Assembly: GCF_000376785.1 (NCBI RefSeq)
Contig: NZ_AQXX01000111.1
Coordinates: 1 to 64,000, forward strand
Direction: 5' to 3'
DNA length: 64,000 nt
Origin: Hahella ganghwensis DSM 17046
Lineage (GTDB): Bacteria; Pseudomonadota; Gammaproteobacteria; Pseudomonadales; Oleiphilaceae
In this document: positions 52,713 to 60,953 of the stretch, one piece after another
Layout of the letters: each line of letters begins with the position of its first letter
Position numbering within the stretch: position 1 is the stretch's first letter
The notes under the pieces: model-generated
What the model was told of the DNA's origin: nothing
The model's database searches: none
What the model saw: only the letters and a program-made list of their open reading frames with translations
Made by a program: the position numbers and the translations under genes

Positions 52713-53196
52713 GTTCTCAATACAAATTTCTGTTCGTGTAAAAAAAGGGCGCAAAGTATACAGGCGTTTGCACAAAAATTCGCCCTTTATCGAATTTTCC
52801 TGACACCTGTGTTGATACGCTTATATCCGATTTTACTGCTTTTGCTTTTCCAATATTACATATCGATACGATTAATTTTTGACCAAAAAACGACAGTTGA
52901 TAGATTTTCTGCTATATCGATAAGTAGGGCCTGATGACGCAGGAGCCTCTTTAGGTCCAGAGAGATGGTTTGTCTTTCGAGCGCCAAAGTGACGTGAGTG
53001 GCCGCGCCGGATGCTTCAGGAGAGAAGGAATTTCTCTGGTATCAGACCTTTAGAGGTGGCGAATGCGAAGTACACTTTAAAGTCCTTCCTCGGCTGCTTG
53101 GTGTGATCTGCTGAAGAGCCGGACATCGCACTGGGGTACACGCCCGGGTCGGCCGTGCACAGTATCTCCTGCTGTTGTCTGGAAGGAGGTTTTGAA
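52713..53196. other. Long non-coding leader between queC and unknown membrane protein
   Basis: 484 bases with no convincing gene. The first 100 should hold the queC promoter. The last 280 form a leader for the gene at 53197, including a predicted long-range pairing at 52946-53056 and an ACTTTAAAGT palindrome at 53074-53083. Confidence 0.5.
52946..53056 (+). ncRNA. Candidate structured leader RNA
   Basis: CCTCT, GGTC and CAGAGA (52946-52963) can pair in order with TCTCTG, GACC and AGAGG (53033-53056), giving a 15-bp stem interrupted by a small internal loop and a bulge. A competing local hairpin AGAGAA/TTCTCT (53021-53037) uses the same 3' strand, so two folds exclude each other. It lies 140-250 bases before the start of the unknown gene. 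No known riboswitch consensus was recognised. Confidence 0.35.
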
Positions 53197-53832
53197 ATGA
53201 GTACTTCTGGTCTTGCTTCGGTCACAGTCCTAGCCCTAGCCTGTGTGTTGTTAATGGCGGCGGGTGTTGTACTGGTGCAATACAGGCAGCAGGCAAAAGC
53301 GAAAAGAGTTCTTGTGCGACATCACCGGGGACAACCTGGAAAAGAGCGAGTCGGCAGGCCCTTTTTGACGTTGGGTTTTTCCGTGATGCTCGGAGCTATG
53401 ATGGGAGCGGTCCCTCAGGACACTCAGGCATTTGCAGGTTGGTCAGCTCCGGCCGTTGTAAAATTGTCCTTCCAGGCGGTTGATACAGCTTCTGCGGCCA
53501 GTACGGCAGAGGAAATTCTATCAGCGCCCAATCATCCGGATTTTCTGAAGCTACGGAATTACCTGACTCGGCAATTGGTGAGGTCCGAGCAATTTGATCA
53601 GTTTCCATCACCAGTGCTGGTGGATTTATCCAAGCATCATGAAAAAGAGACAATTAAATATCTGATCACTCAGCGTCCCGGAGTCATGTCGGTCATTTAT
53701 TATAGTCAGCAACAGGGACATCAGTTAATGTTGGTCTATTGGCCGGAATTGTCCGGGGAGCAGGTGATTTATACGCCGTTATCAGGGTTTGCGCGGCGGA
53801 ATACTGAAGTCCCTCTGACGTCAGCTCAATAG
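53197..53832 (+). CDS. Unknown inner-membrane protein with C-terminal extracytoplasmic domain
   Basis: A 211-residue protein with two hydrophobic helices (about 5-27 and 57-80) separated by a basic loop (QYRQQAKAKRVLVRHHRG). The C-terminal domain (90-211) has HPDFLKLRNYLTRQL and PGVMSVIYYSQQQGHQLMLVYW; I do not recognise it. ATG at 53197 has GGAGG eight bases upstream and is preferred over 53155. It lies between a possible structured leader and a 12-bp inverted repeat. No operon partner. Confidence 0.7.
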   Translation: MSTSGLASVTVLALACVLLMAAGVVLVQYRQQAKAKRVLVRHHRGQPGKERVGRPFLTLGFSVMLGAMMGAVPQDTQAFAGWSAPAVVKLSFQAVDTASAASTAEEILSAPNHPDFLKLRNYLTRQLVRSEQFDQFPSPVLVDLSKHHEKETIKYLITQRPGVMSVIYYSQQQGHQLMLVYWPELSGEQVIYTPLSGFARRNTEVPLTSAQ

Positions 53833-53843
53833 AGTCATCCTTG

Positions 53844-53904
53844 TTGCCTAAGTGACTCTGACAGGCGAAATGTAAGCAGGATGTAAGGGAAATCACTTAG
53901 GCAA
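53844..53904. repeat. 12-bp perfect inverted repeat with 37-base loop
   Basis: TTGCCTAAGTGA (53844-53855) pairs exactly with TCACTTAGGCAA (53893-53904). The loop has two ATGTAAG copies (53870-53887). It starts 12 bases after the stop of the membrane protein gene and ends 83 before the exonuclease. It could be a terminator, an RNA element or a protein site. Confidence 0.7.
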
Positions 53905-53986
53905 TCTGTGCGGCGAAGCCAGACATTTCAGCGTGCAGGGGGTATCATTTCCGCCCTAAAAAACAAAATTCAAAATAAAAGAGAGA

Positions 53987-54523
53987 GTGGTGAAAGAACA
54001 GCAAAGTCAGACACTGGAAGCGGTGAGTGGCCCTTTGGTTAAGGAGGCACCCTGTTTCATTGATTTTGAAGCATCCAGCCTTGATCTGATTTGCAGTTAT
54101 CCCATCGAAGTTGGTATCTGCCTGCCCAACGGTACTATTCATAGCTGGTTACTGAAGCCTGCCCCCCTCTGGAGAGACTGGTCTCCCGATGCTGAAAAAG
54201 TTCACGGTATCAGTCGCGAGCAATTGGATGCGGAAGGGTGTAACGTTATTGACGTTGCTCATGCCCTGAATGAATTGATTCCCGAGACCACCTACTGTGA
54301 TGCACTGGCGTTTGATTCGTTCTGGCTGCACCGACTTTATAAAGCCGCCAAACTCGAATGCCAATTCCGTCTGGAATCCATTTCCCAGATTCTGACCCCC
54401 CAGCAAATGAATAACTGGGTTGACGTTCGTCGGTCTGTCATCGATGAATTGGGTGTTGATACCCACCGTGCAGCCAACGATACCCAGATTCTCTATCAAA
54501 CCTGGCATAAAATCTCTTTGTAA
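53987..54523 (+). CDS. DEDDh-type exonuclease-like protein, paralogue of 43549-44121
   Basis: A 178-residue protein with FIDFEASSLDLICSYPIEVG (Exo I Asp/Glu), CDALAFDSFWLHRLYKAAK (Exo II Asp) and HRAANDTQILYQTW (Exo III His/Asp). The two copies share the SYPIEVG, EAxKVHG and LEPLS/LESIS segments, so they come from one family. GTG at 53987, following GAGAGA, is the start. Target unknown. Confidence 0.85.
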   Translation: MVKEQQSQTLEAVSGPLVKEAPCFIDFEASSLDLICSYPIEVGICLPNGTIHSWLLKPAPLWRDWSPDAEKVHGISREQLDAEGCNVIDVAHALNELIPETTYCDALAFDSFWLHRLYKAAKLECQFRLESISQILTPQQMNNWVDVRRSVIDELGVDTHRAANDTQILYQTWHKISL

Positions 54524-54822
54524 TTCTGACGCTCGATGAGACGGCTGTCTTATGGGGATGATCTGCTGAATAAATCAGGTTGTGCTTTCTGGCGGGTATA
54601 AAAAAACGGGACAAGATAAATGATCTGGTCCCGCATAGGAGAGCACTTAGTGCTTATCAAGCAATTCGGAGCGTCCGTTAGGGGGTCGCGGAACCACTTA
54701 ATCAAGGCGATATTGAGTATGCGCTACAAAGTGTCATCCGGCTGTAGTGGAATACCGAAAGTCTATTTTTTGATCACTGAGAGCTTTCTGCGCTCAACCC
54801 ATTATTCCTTTATCGCTATCCA
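54524..54822. other. Intergenic region after exonuclease and LysR genes
   Basis: Two convergent genes end here. It holds one hairpin with a U run on the minus strand (54600-54633). A 68-codon frame at 54620-54826 has no ribosome site and overlaps the LysR end; I leave it out. Confidence 0.5.
54600..54633 (-). terminator. Rho-independent terminator, minus strand
   Basis: CGGGAC and GTCCCG (54607-54612, 54628-54633) form the stem, extended inside by AGAT/ATCT. On the minus strand the stem is followed by seven or more Ts (54606 down). It fits the LysR transcript, 190 bases past its stop codon. Confidence 0.65.
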
Positions 54823-55764
54823 TTAGTCTTTTACCACCAAGTCTGGACTGTTCTGTCCACTGATGTTGCCCATGGCTTGTTTAACCTGCTCTCTTAGCCA
54901 GCGATGAGCGGGCTCCTGATCCATGGAGTGATGCCAGTAAAGGTAGAGTTCCAAGGCCCCCAGCGTCATGGGAAAAGGCCTGACCTCGAGCCCCAGGCGA
55001 CGACGCAGTATTTCTGCAAACCGTTGTGGGGCACAGAGCACAAGATCGCTCTGAGCAACGACCAGAGCCGCTCCAAAGAAGTGGGGGGTGCGCAGTCCAA
55101 TTTTACGTTGTAAACCATGCCGGGAGAGCTGTACATCTTCATAACCGGGGCCGTGTTCTCTGGAGGATACCAGTGCGTGCGGCCACTTAAGCATTTCGCC
55201 CAGCGTCCATTCCCGTTCTGATGCCGGATGCCCTTTTCTCAGCAGGCAGACGAGATGATCCTCAGACAGTTTTTCATGGACGATACTATCATCATGGCTG
55301 AGTAATATATCCGCGGCCACATCTACCCTGCCGCTGGCGAGATCGTGCACCAGTTGCTCCCTGGGGACACGCACACAACTGAAGGTCACTTCTGGGGCAT
55401 CATGACGACAACGTCGAATCAGTTCGGGTAACAGCAAAGCCTCAAACATGTCCCGGATACTTAATCTGAACTGGGTATTCAGGCGTCCGGGAGTAAACTC
55501 CACGCTTTGCTGCAGCCCTCGTTGTAGATGATTTAAGGATTGCCTGACAGTGCCAATCAATTGATCTGCGTAAGGCGTCGGCCGCATTCCTCTGGCGGTT
55601 CGTATAAATAAATCATCGGATAGAACGTCCCGCAACCGGGCAAGGGCATGACTGATGGCCGGCTGGGTCAGGTGGAGGACCTCGGCTGCCCGGGTAATGC
55701 TTCCCTCACTGTATATGGCTTCAAAGACAATAAACAGATTCAGGTCGATTCGACTGACATGCAT
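54823..55764 (-). CDS. LysR-family regulator of the acyl-CoA dehydrogenase cluster
   Basis: A 313-residue regulator with the NodD/LinR-like N-terminus MHVSRIDLNLFIVFEAIYSE, helix-turn-helix ITRAAEVLHLTQPAISHALARLR, and IRDMFEALLLPELIRR in the effector domain. It is divergent from the acyl-CoA dehydrogenase gene, with 154 bp between. A palindrome GATATTAATATC lies just before its start. It probably activates the catabolic cluster when its substrate or intermediate is present. Confidence 0.92.
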   Translation of the reverse strand: MHVSRIDLNLFIVFEAIYSEGSITRAAEVLHLTQPAISHALARLRDVLSDDLFIRTARGMRPTPYADQLIGTVRQSLNHLQRGLQQSVEFTPGRLNTQFRLSIRDMFEALLLPELIRRCRHDAPEVTFSCVRVPREQLVHDLASGRVDVAADILLSHDDSIVHEKLSEDHLVCLLRKGHPASEREWTLGEMLKWPHALVSSREHGPGYEDVQLSRHGLQRKIGLRTPHFFGAALVVAQSDLVLCAPQRFAEILRRRLGLEVRPFPMTLGALELYLYWHHSMDQEPAHRWLREQVKQAMGNISGQNSPDLVVKD

Positions 55765-55776
55765 GATATTAATATC
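55765..55776. promoter_or_regulatory. Palindrome GATATTAATATC in divergent LysR promoter region
   Basis: A 12-bp perfect palindrome, one base from the LysR start codon in a very A/T-rich stretch (55765-55815). It is a candidate LysR-binding or -10 region element; it may also be chance given the base composition. Confidence 0.4.
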
Positions 55777-55918
55777 TATATATTTCTATTATTCATTTGT
55801 TTAATTATATGCCGTGGCTTAGCTTTAACCCAACAAACAGTTTTTACCCTACATCAGCTTTAGACTAACTATCCGGAATTGATCTGCAGGGCGCGGATTG
55901 ACGGACAAGAGGTGGATT

Positions 55919-57127
55919 ATGGATTTTGAACATTCGGCACGAGCCCAGTCCTACATTAAACGTGTTCGGGCGTTTGTGAGAGAGCGGATTGTTCCTGCGG
56001 AGGAAGCCTATTACGCGCACCTATCCGCGCCGGGTCAGACCTGGACTCAACCTCCTGTTATGGAGGAACTGAAAGCTGAAGCGAAAAAGGAAGGTCTGTG
56101 GAATCTTTTTCTACCTGAGGAAGAATATGGCCCTGGTCTGACAACACTGGAATATGCACCGTTGGCCGAGGAAATGGGGTATTCGTTTATTGCCCCGGAG
56201 GTTTTCAATTGCAGTGCGCCGGATACCGGAAATATGGAAGTTCTTGCGCGCTATGGGTCCAGTGAGCAGCAGGAGCGTTGGTTGAAGCCGTTGCTGGAGG
56301 GAGAAATTCGTTCTGCATTTGCCATGACGGAACCTGAGGTTGCCTCCTCGGATGCCACCAATATGCAAGGTACGATTGTCGCGGATGGTGATGACGTTAT
56401 TATTAACGGTAAGAAATGGTGGACCTCCAATGCCGGGCATCCGAATACGCGGTTTTTTATTTTCATGGGTTTGACCGACCCGGAGCAAGGCCGACATCAG
56501 CAGCATTCTATGGTGATCGTACCTCGCGACGCTGAGGGGGTTGATATCAAGCGTATGTTGCCGGTATTCGGTCAATTGGATGAGCCTTATGGACATGGTG
56601 AAGTCCACTTCAATAACGTAAGGGTGCCCAAAGACAACATCATCGCAGGCCTCGGCCGTGGCTTTGAGATTGCCCAGGGACGTCTTGGTCCGGGCCGAAT
56701 TCACCACTGTATGCGAGCCCTGGGGGCTGCAGAAAGAGCTTTGCAACTGATGTGTGAACGGGCAACAAAACGTGTGGCCTTTGGTAAGCCTATCGCCAAA
56801 TTGGGAGGGAATCCGGACATCATCGCCAATGCTCGTATTGATATCGAGATGGCCAGACTTCTTACCCTGCAGGCAGCTTATAAGATCGACAAGCATGGTG
56901 TGTTTGCCGCCATGAGCGATATATCACAGATTAAAGTGGTCGCACCTAATGTCTGCCAGCGTATAGTGGACCAGGCGATTCAGATGCATGGTGGTGGTGG
57001 CCTGTCCGATGATTTTCCCCTGACCGGCCTGTTTGCTTATGCCAGAGTGTTGCGACTGGCAGATGGACCCGACGAAGTACACCGGGCACTTATCGCCAAA
57101 TTCGAATTGAAAAAATATAACAAATAA
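55919..57127 (+). CDS. Acyl-CoA dehydrogenase, ACAD10/ACAD11 type
   Basis: A 402-residue flavoenzyme. It contains [70 protein letters not shown] and [16 protein letters not shown], which match the dehydrogenase domain of mammalian ACAD11 closely from memory. In animals ACAD10/11 convert 4-phosphoacyl-CoA made by their kinase domain. ATG at 55919 follows AGAGGTGG by six bases; TTG at 55898 is in frame but less likely. It is the first gene of a plus-strand cluster: SDR, APH-type kinase, phosphatase, SDR. Confidence 0.92.
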   Translation: MDFEHSARAQSYIKRVRAFVRERIVPAEEAYYAHLSAPGQTWTQPPVMEELKAEAKKEGLWNLFLPEEEYGPGLTTLEYAPLAEEMGYSFIAPEVFNCSAPDTGNMEVLARYGSSEQQERWLKPLLEGEIRSAFAMTEPEVASSDATNMQGTIVADGDDVIINGKKWWTSNAGHPNTRFFIFMGLTDPEQGRHQQHSMVIVPRDAEGVDIKRMLPVFGQLDEPYGHGEVHFNNVRVPKDNIIAGLGRGFEIAQGRLGPGRIHHCMRALGAAERALQLMCERATKRVAFGKPIAKLGGNPDIIANARIDIEMARLLTLQAAYKIDKHGVFAAMSDISQIKVVAPNVCQRIVDQAIQMHGGGGLSDDFPLTGLFAYARVLRLADGPDEVHRALIAKFELKKYNK

Positions 57128-57171
57128 TTTCCAGCTTACCGGTTGGACTGCACCGACACAGGATAACTGTT

Positions 57172-58065
57172 ATGCAACGATTCCCAGAAAAACGTGTTGC
57201 CATCACCGGGGCCGCCAGTGGCCTTGGGCTGGCACTGACCCGACTGTTCCTGAGCCGTGGATGGCGTGTAGCACTGGCCGACATTCAGGATGAAGCCGGC
57301 GAGAGTATCGTCAAATCTCTGCAATTACCGAAAGACCGGGCATTTTATCAGCGTGTGGATGTCACCAAGGTGCGTGATATCCAGGCCTGGAAAAAGAAAA
57401 TTGTGGAAACCTGGGGCGGACTGGATGTGTTGATTAATAATGCTGGCGTCGCCACACACGGTGCGATCGATACCGCACCCCTGGAGGACTGGGACTGGGT
57501 ATTGAACATTAATCTGATGGGCGTTGTGCGCGGTTGTCGGACCTTTGTGCCTTTGTTCAAGAAACAGAAGTCAGGACATGTGGTAAATATCTCCTCTATG
57601 GCGGGTCTGATCCATTCACCGGAAATGGGGTCTTATAATGCTGCCAAGGCGGGTGTCGTCGCCGTTTCAGAAACCCTGGTGGGTGAACTGGACAGCTTTG
57701 GTGTCGGCACCAGTGTGGTGTGCCCCGGTTTTTTTGCTACTAATCTCGCCAGGAATGGTCGCTTTGCCTCGCCTCAAGTTCATGAAACGCTCGAAAAGCT
57801 GTTCGCATCATCCAAACTCTCCGCTAACGATGTCGCTGAACGCATATATGACGGTGTCGCAAAACAGGATTTTTATATCCTGCCCCATCGCAACTATCGC
57901 TTTTTCTGGTTGCTTAAACGTTATCTTCCCGCGGGATATCTCGCCAGTCTGCGTTCATTGGGTAAACGATTGTTGGCCAAACGCAACGGCTGGGACATTG
58001 ATTCGTTGAAGGAGGATCATGAGGATTCTCAGCAACCGGGTTCATCAAAACCGAAAGTTGCCTGA
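57172..58065 (+). CDS. SDR-family oxidoreductase with C-terminal extension
   Basis: A 297-residue classical short-chain dehydrogenase: ITGAASGLGLALTRLFL (NAD(P) loop), LINNAGVATHG, ISSMAGLIHSPEMGSYNAAKAG (catalytic Ser, Tyr-x-x-x-Lys). The Asp in VALADIQD suggests NAD preference. The C-terminal 60 residues include an aromatic, membrane-facing stretch (NYRFFWLLKRYLPAGYL). It is 44 bp after the acyl-CoA dehydrogenase. Likely oxidises or reduces a hydroxyl/keto group of the same pathway. Confidence 0.9.
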   Translation: MQRFPEKRVAITGAASGLGLALTRLFLSRGWRVALADIQDEAGESIVKSLQLPKDRAFYQRVDVTKVRDIQAWKKKIVETWGGLDVLINNAGVATHGAIDTAPLEDWDWVLNINLMGVVRGCRTFVPLFKKQKSGHVVNISSMAGLIHSPEMGSYNAAKAGVVAVSETLVGELDSFGVGTSVVCPGFFATNLARNGRFASPQVHETLEKLFASSKLSANDVAERIYDGVAKQDFYILPHRNYRFFWLLKRYLPAGYLASLRSLGKRLLAKRNGWDIDSLKEDHEDSQQPGSSKPKVA

Positions 58066-58147
58066 GTAATCTGCTGGCCCGCTGAATCAGAACCTGGGCT
58101 ATTAAACAGCGAGCTGCGAACAAAAAGCATAGAGACGAGGGAAATTG

Positions 58148-59215
58148 ATGAGCTTAGTTGATAGCGCCGGTGCCGTCAGATCCGGTGAAGAGCTGGATGT
58201 AAAAGCGATAGATCATTATATGAAGCAGGTGGTTCCCGGTCTAACGGGGGAGTTGAAAATCACTCAGTTCCCTGGTGGAGCCTCCAACCTGACCTACTTA
58301 TTGAGTTACGACGATCGGGAATTTGTGCTTCGTCGCCCACCTTTCGGACATAAGGCTAAGTCCGCGCATGACATGGGGCGAGAGTTCCGGGTGATGCAGG
58401 GACTGCAGGCAGTCTATCCCTATGTCCCGAAAATGGTGGGATTCTGTGATGACCATGAGGTCATTGGCAGCGAGTTTTATGTGATGGAGCGATTGCGGGG
58501 CATTATTCTGCGAGCAGATGTTCCCAAGAACCTGAATCTGTCTGCATCTGACTGCACCACACTTTGTCATAATCTGGTAGACCGGCTGGTGGATCTGCAC
58601 CAGATTAATTGGAAGCAGACTACCCTCAAAGAACTGGCGCGTCCTGGGGATTACGTCGAACGCCAGATCAATGGCTGGTGTGACCGTTACCTGAAATCTC
58701 ACACAGACGACGCACCGGAATACACCGAAGTGATGGCCTGGTTGAAAGAACGTCAACCGTCACAGATACAGCAATGTCTTGTCCACAATGATTATCGTTT
58801 TGACAATCTGGTGCTGGATCCGGATAACCCGATGAACATCATCGGTGTGCTGGACTGGGAAATGGCGACCATTGGCGACCCTTTGATGGATCTGGGCAAT
58901 AGTCTCGCCTACTGGATTCAGCAGGATGATCCGCAGCCTCTGCATGTTCTGAGGCGTCAGCCCACTCATCTACCTGGCATGCTGAGCCGTCAGCAGGTGG
59001 TGGATTATTATCTGGAGAAATCGGGACTTGATATCGACAACTTCGACTTCTACGAAGTCTATGGCGTGTTCAGGTTAGTGGTGATCATCCAGCAGATTTA
59101 CTACCGCTATTATCATGGTCAGACCCAGGACAAACGGTTTGCCGGATTTATCCAGATGGTGAAGTATCTGGAGGGCTACCTGCGCGACAAGATTTCCGCT
59201 TCCAGCCTAAGCTAG
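58148..59215 (+). CDS. APH-family phosphotransferase (ACAD10/11 kinase-domain type)
   Basis: A 355-residue kinase. ITQFPGGASNLTYLLSYDDREFVLRRPP contains the ATP-contact segment and Lys equivalent, GSEFYVMERLRGIILR is the hinge, VHNDYRFDNLVLDP the catalytic loop (HNDYRFDN) and GVLDWEMATIGDP the metal-binding DWE. It resembles the N-terminal kinase domain of ACAD11 and bacterial LvaA rather than antibiotic kinases. It should phosphorylate the 4-hydroxyl of hydroxyacyl-CoA. ATG at 58148 with GAGGGAAA upstream is chosen over the adjacent TTG. Confidence 0.9.
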   Translation: MSLVDSAGAVRSGEELDVKAIDHYMKQVVPGLTGELKITQFPGGASNLTYLLSYDDREFVLRRPPFGHKAKSAHDMGREFRVMQGLQAVYPYVPKMVGFCDDHEVIGSEFYVMERLRGIILRADVPKNLNLSASDCTTLCHNLVDRLVDLHQINWKQTTLKELARPGDYVERQINGWCDRYLKSHTDDAPEYTEVMAWLKERQPSQIQQCLVHNDYRFDNLVLDPDNPMNIIGVLDWEMATIGDPLMDLGNSLAYWIQQDDPQPLHVLRRQPTHLPGMLSRQQVVDYYLEKSGLDIDNFDFYEVYGVFRLVVIIQQIYYRYYHGQTQDKRFAGFIQMVKYLEGYLRDKISASSLS

Positions 59216-59247
59216 GCCAGAAGCAATCAATTCTGAGTGAGGGAAGA

Positions 59248-59943
59248 ATGGGAGCGGTATATCTCATACGTCATGGCCAGGCCAGTTTTGGTAGCTCGAA
59301 CTATGATCGGTTGTCCGATACCGGTCGACTTCAGGCGGTTCATTGTGGTCGTTATCTGGCCGCCAAAGGACTACACATTGATCACTGGTTCTCGGGCACC
59401 CTGGAGCGCCAGCAGGATACAGCCCGTTTGTCGCTGGCTGCAATGGGGCTGGAGTCTACCAAGGTTATGGAAGACCCGGGATTCAATGAATTTGATCATC
59501 AGGTGGTCTTGTCGAGCATATTGCCAGGGTTGGCTCATGAGCCGGAGATTTCGGCCTTTCTGAATCATGACGTGGACCGGAAGAAAGCCTTCCAGAAAGT
59601 TTTTGAACGCGTGGTGGATGCATGGGTTTCGCAAGACCAGTGGGAAGGAATGGAATCATGGAGCGATGTGGTGGAGCGTGTATCTGGCGCTGTTGAACGT
59701 GCTATCTCTGTAGCCGGGTCAGGAAAAAACGTGGTCGTAGTCACATCCGGAGGGGCGATTGCCGGCATGTTGGCATCAATTCTGAAACTCACGCCACAAG
59801 CTGCGTTACAGCTGAATTGGTCAATCGCCAATGCTTCCATTACCAAAATATTTTATAGCAAAACCCGCCGCTCCCTGGGGTATTTCAACCACTACGCCTA
59901 TCTGCAGCAGGAGGCGGACCGAACCTTGGTGACCTATCGATAG
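59248..59943 (+). CDS. Histidine phosphatase (phosphoglycerate mutase-like)
   Basis: A 231-residue protein starting MGAVYLIRHGQASFGSSNYD, with the RHG phospho-His motif at residues 8-10, and FSGTLERQQDTA and VVVTSGGAIAGML; the usual second His of this motif (SHGG) is Ser-Gly-Gly here, T-S-G-G. This may change or weaken phosphatase activity. It is 32 bp after the kinase gene and its stop codon lies in a 19-bp repeat array. In the ACAD10 fusion a HAD phosphatase is attached instead. Confidence 0.88.
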   Translation: MGAVYLIRHGQASFGSSNYDRLSDTGRLQAVHCGRYLAAKGLHIDHWFSGTLERQQDTARLSLAAMGLESTKVMEDPGFNEFDHQVVLSSILPGLAHEPEISAFLNHDVDRKKAFQKVFERVVDAWVSQDQWEGMESWSDVVERVSGAVERAISVAGSGKNVVVVTSGGAIAGMLASILKLTPQAALQLNWSIANASITKIFYSKTRRSLGYFNHYAYLQQEADRTLVTYR

Positions 59944-60024
59944 TTTAGTGACTTATCGGTGGTGTGGTGACTTATCGATTATGAGGCGACTTAATCAATA
60001 ATGTGGTGGCCTATTCGAAAACCT
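59929..60024. repeat. Five degenerate 19-bp tandem repeats across a stop codon
   Basis: Units starting GTGACTTATCG or close variants begin at 59929, 59948, 59967, 59986 and 60006 (steps 19, 19, 19, 20). The first unit encodes the last residues VTYR and the stop of the phosphatase, and the rest are non-coding. Confidence 0.75.
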
Positions 60025-60106
60025 CGCCACAGCATAAAGGTCGGCAGTCATAAACCATAACAAGATTACTACAACCGCAATTAGCCAATAAAAGGGTACA
60101 GATATC

Positions 60107-60874
60107 ATGGAAAATAATTTATTTGATCTCACCGGCCAGGTCGCTCTGGTAACAGGGGCAAGCCGTGGTATTGGGGAATCTATTGCCAGAACGCTGGCAG
60201 CCTACGGTGCTCATGTCATTGTCTCCAGCCGTAAGCTGGATGGTTGCGAGGCGGTGGCACAGTCTATTCGTGATAATGGCGGCAAGGCCGAAGCCTTTGC
60301 CTGTCATATCGGTGAAATGGAACAGATTTCGGCGCTGTTTTCGCACATCAGAGAAAGTCATGGTCGACTGGATATTCTGATCAACAATGCGGCGACCAAT
60401 CCTTACTTCGGGCATGTGCTGGATACGGATCTTGGGGTATTCCAAAAGACGGTTGATGTGAATATTCGGGGCTATTTTTTCATGTCGGTGGAAGCCGGTA
60501 AAATCATGCGAGAGCAGAAGAGTGGGAAGATAGTGAATGTGGCGTCTGTGAATGGCGTGATACCGGGTGCGATGCAAGGTATATACTCCATCACCAAATC
60601 TGCCGTCATCAGCATGACTAAAACCTTTGCCAAAGAGTGCGCGCCTTTCGGAATTCGGGTGAATGCACTTTTGCCTGGTGGTACAGACACCAAGTTTGCT
60701 TCTGCTTTAACCCAAAATGATGCCATTCGTAAGAAGTTGTTGGAGCATGTGCCCCTGAACAGAATCGCCGAGCCATCGGAGATGGCGGGTGCAGTATTGT
60801 ATCTGGTGAGTGATGCTGCCAGTTACACAACAGGTATCAGCATGCCCGTCGATGGTGGTTATCTGATTTCCTGA
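60107..60874 (+). CDS. SDR-family oxidoreductase
   Basis: A 255-residue classical SDR: VTGASRGIGESIARTLA, VIVSSRKLDGCE (Arg/Lys after Ser suggests NADPH), LINNAATNPYFGH, SVNGVIPGAMQGIYSITKSAV with Tyr-x-x-x-Lys, and the C-terminal TGISMPVDGGYL. Forms in the same cluster as the acyl-CoA dehydrogenase but after a 163-bp gap, so it may have its own promoter. Resembles DHRS4/FabG-like carbonyl reductases found beside ACAD and APH genes. A strong terminator follows. Confidence 0.9.
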   Translation: MENNLFDLTGQVALVTGASRGIGESIARTLAAYGAHVIVSSRKLDGCEAVAQSIRDNGGKAEAFACHIGEMEQISALFSHIRESHGRLDILINNAATNPYFGHVLDTDLGVFQKTVDVNIRGYFFMSVEAGKIMREQKSGKIVNVASVNGVIPGAMQGIYSITKSAVISMTKTFAKECAPFGIRVNALLPGGTDTKFASALTQNDAIRKKLLEHVPLNRIAEPSEMAGAVLYLVSDAASYTTGISMPVDGGYLIS

Positions 60875-60892
60875 TCGCTTTTTCATCATGAA

Positions 60893-60933
60893 AAAAAGAC
60901 TATGGCAGGGTTGGTTACCACCATAGTCTTTTT
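60893..60933. terminator. Bidirectional rho-independent terminator
   Basis: AAAAAGACTATGG (60893-60905) pairs with CCATAGTCTTTTT (60921-60933), 13 bp, with A run before and T run after. It serves the SDR gene from the left and the GST gene (ending 60954) from the right. Confidence 0.85.
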
Positions 60934-60953
60934 CGCCATGCGGTCAGCCCTCG

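Noticed and set aside
52713-52800. preQ1 riboswitch upstream of queC
   Set aside because: The short preQ1 aptamer pattern (C-rich loop and A-rich tail) could not be found before queC.
53844-53904. Integron attC-like site
   Set aside because: The arms read GCCTAAG/CTTAGGC, not the GTT-containing core sites of attC, and no integrase or cassette array is present.
54620-54826. Open frame of 68 codons
   Set aside because: It starts inside a terminator hairpin, lacks a ribosome site and overlaps the LysR 3' end.
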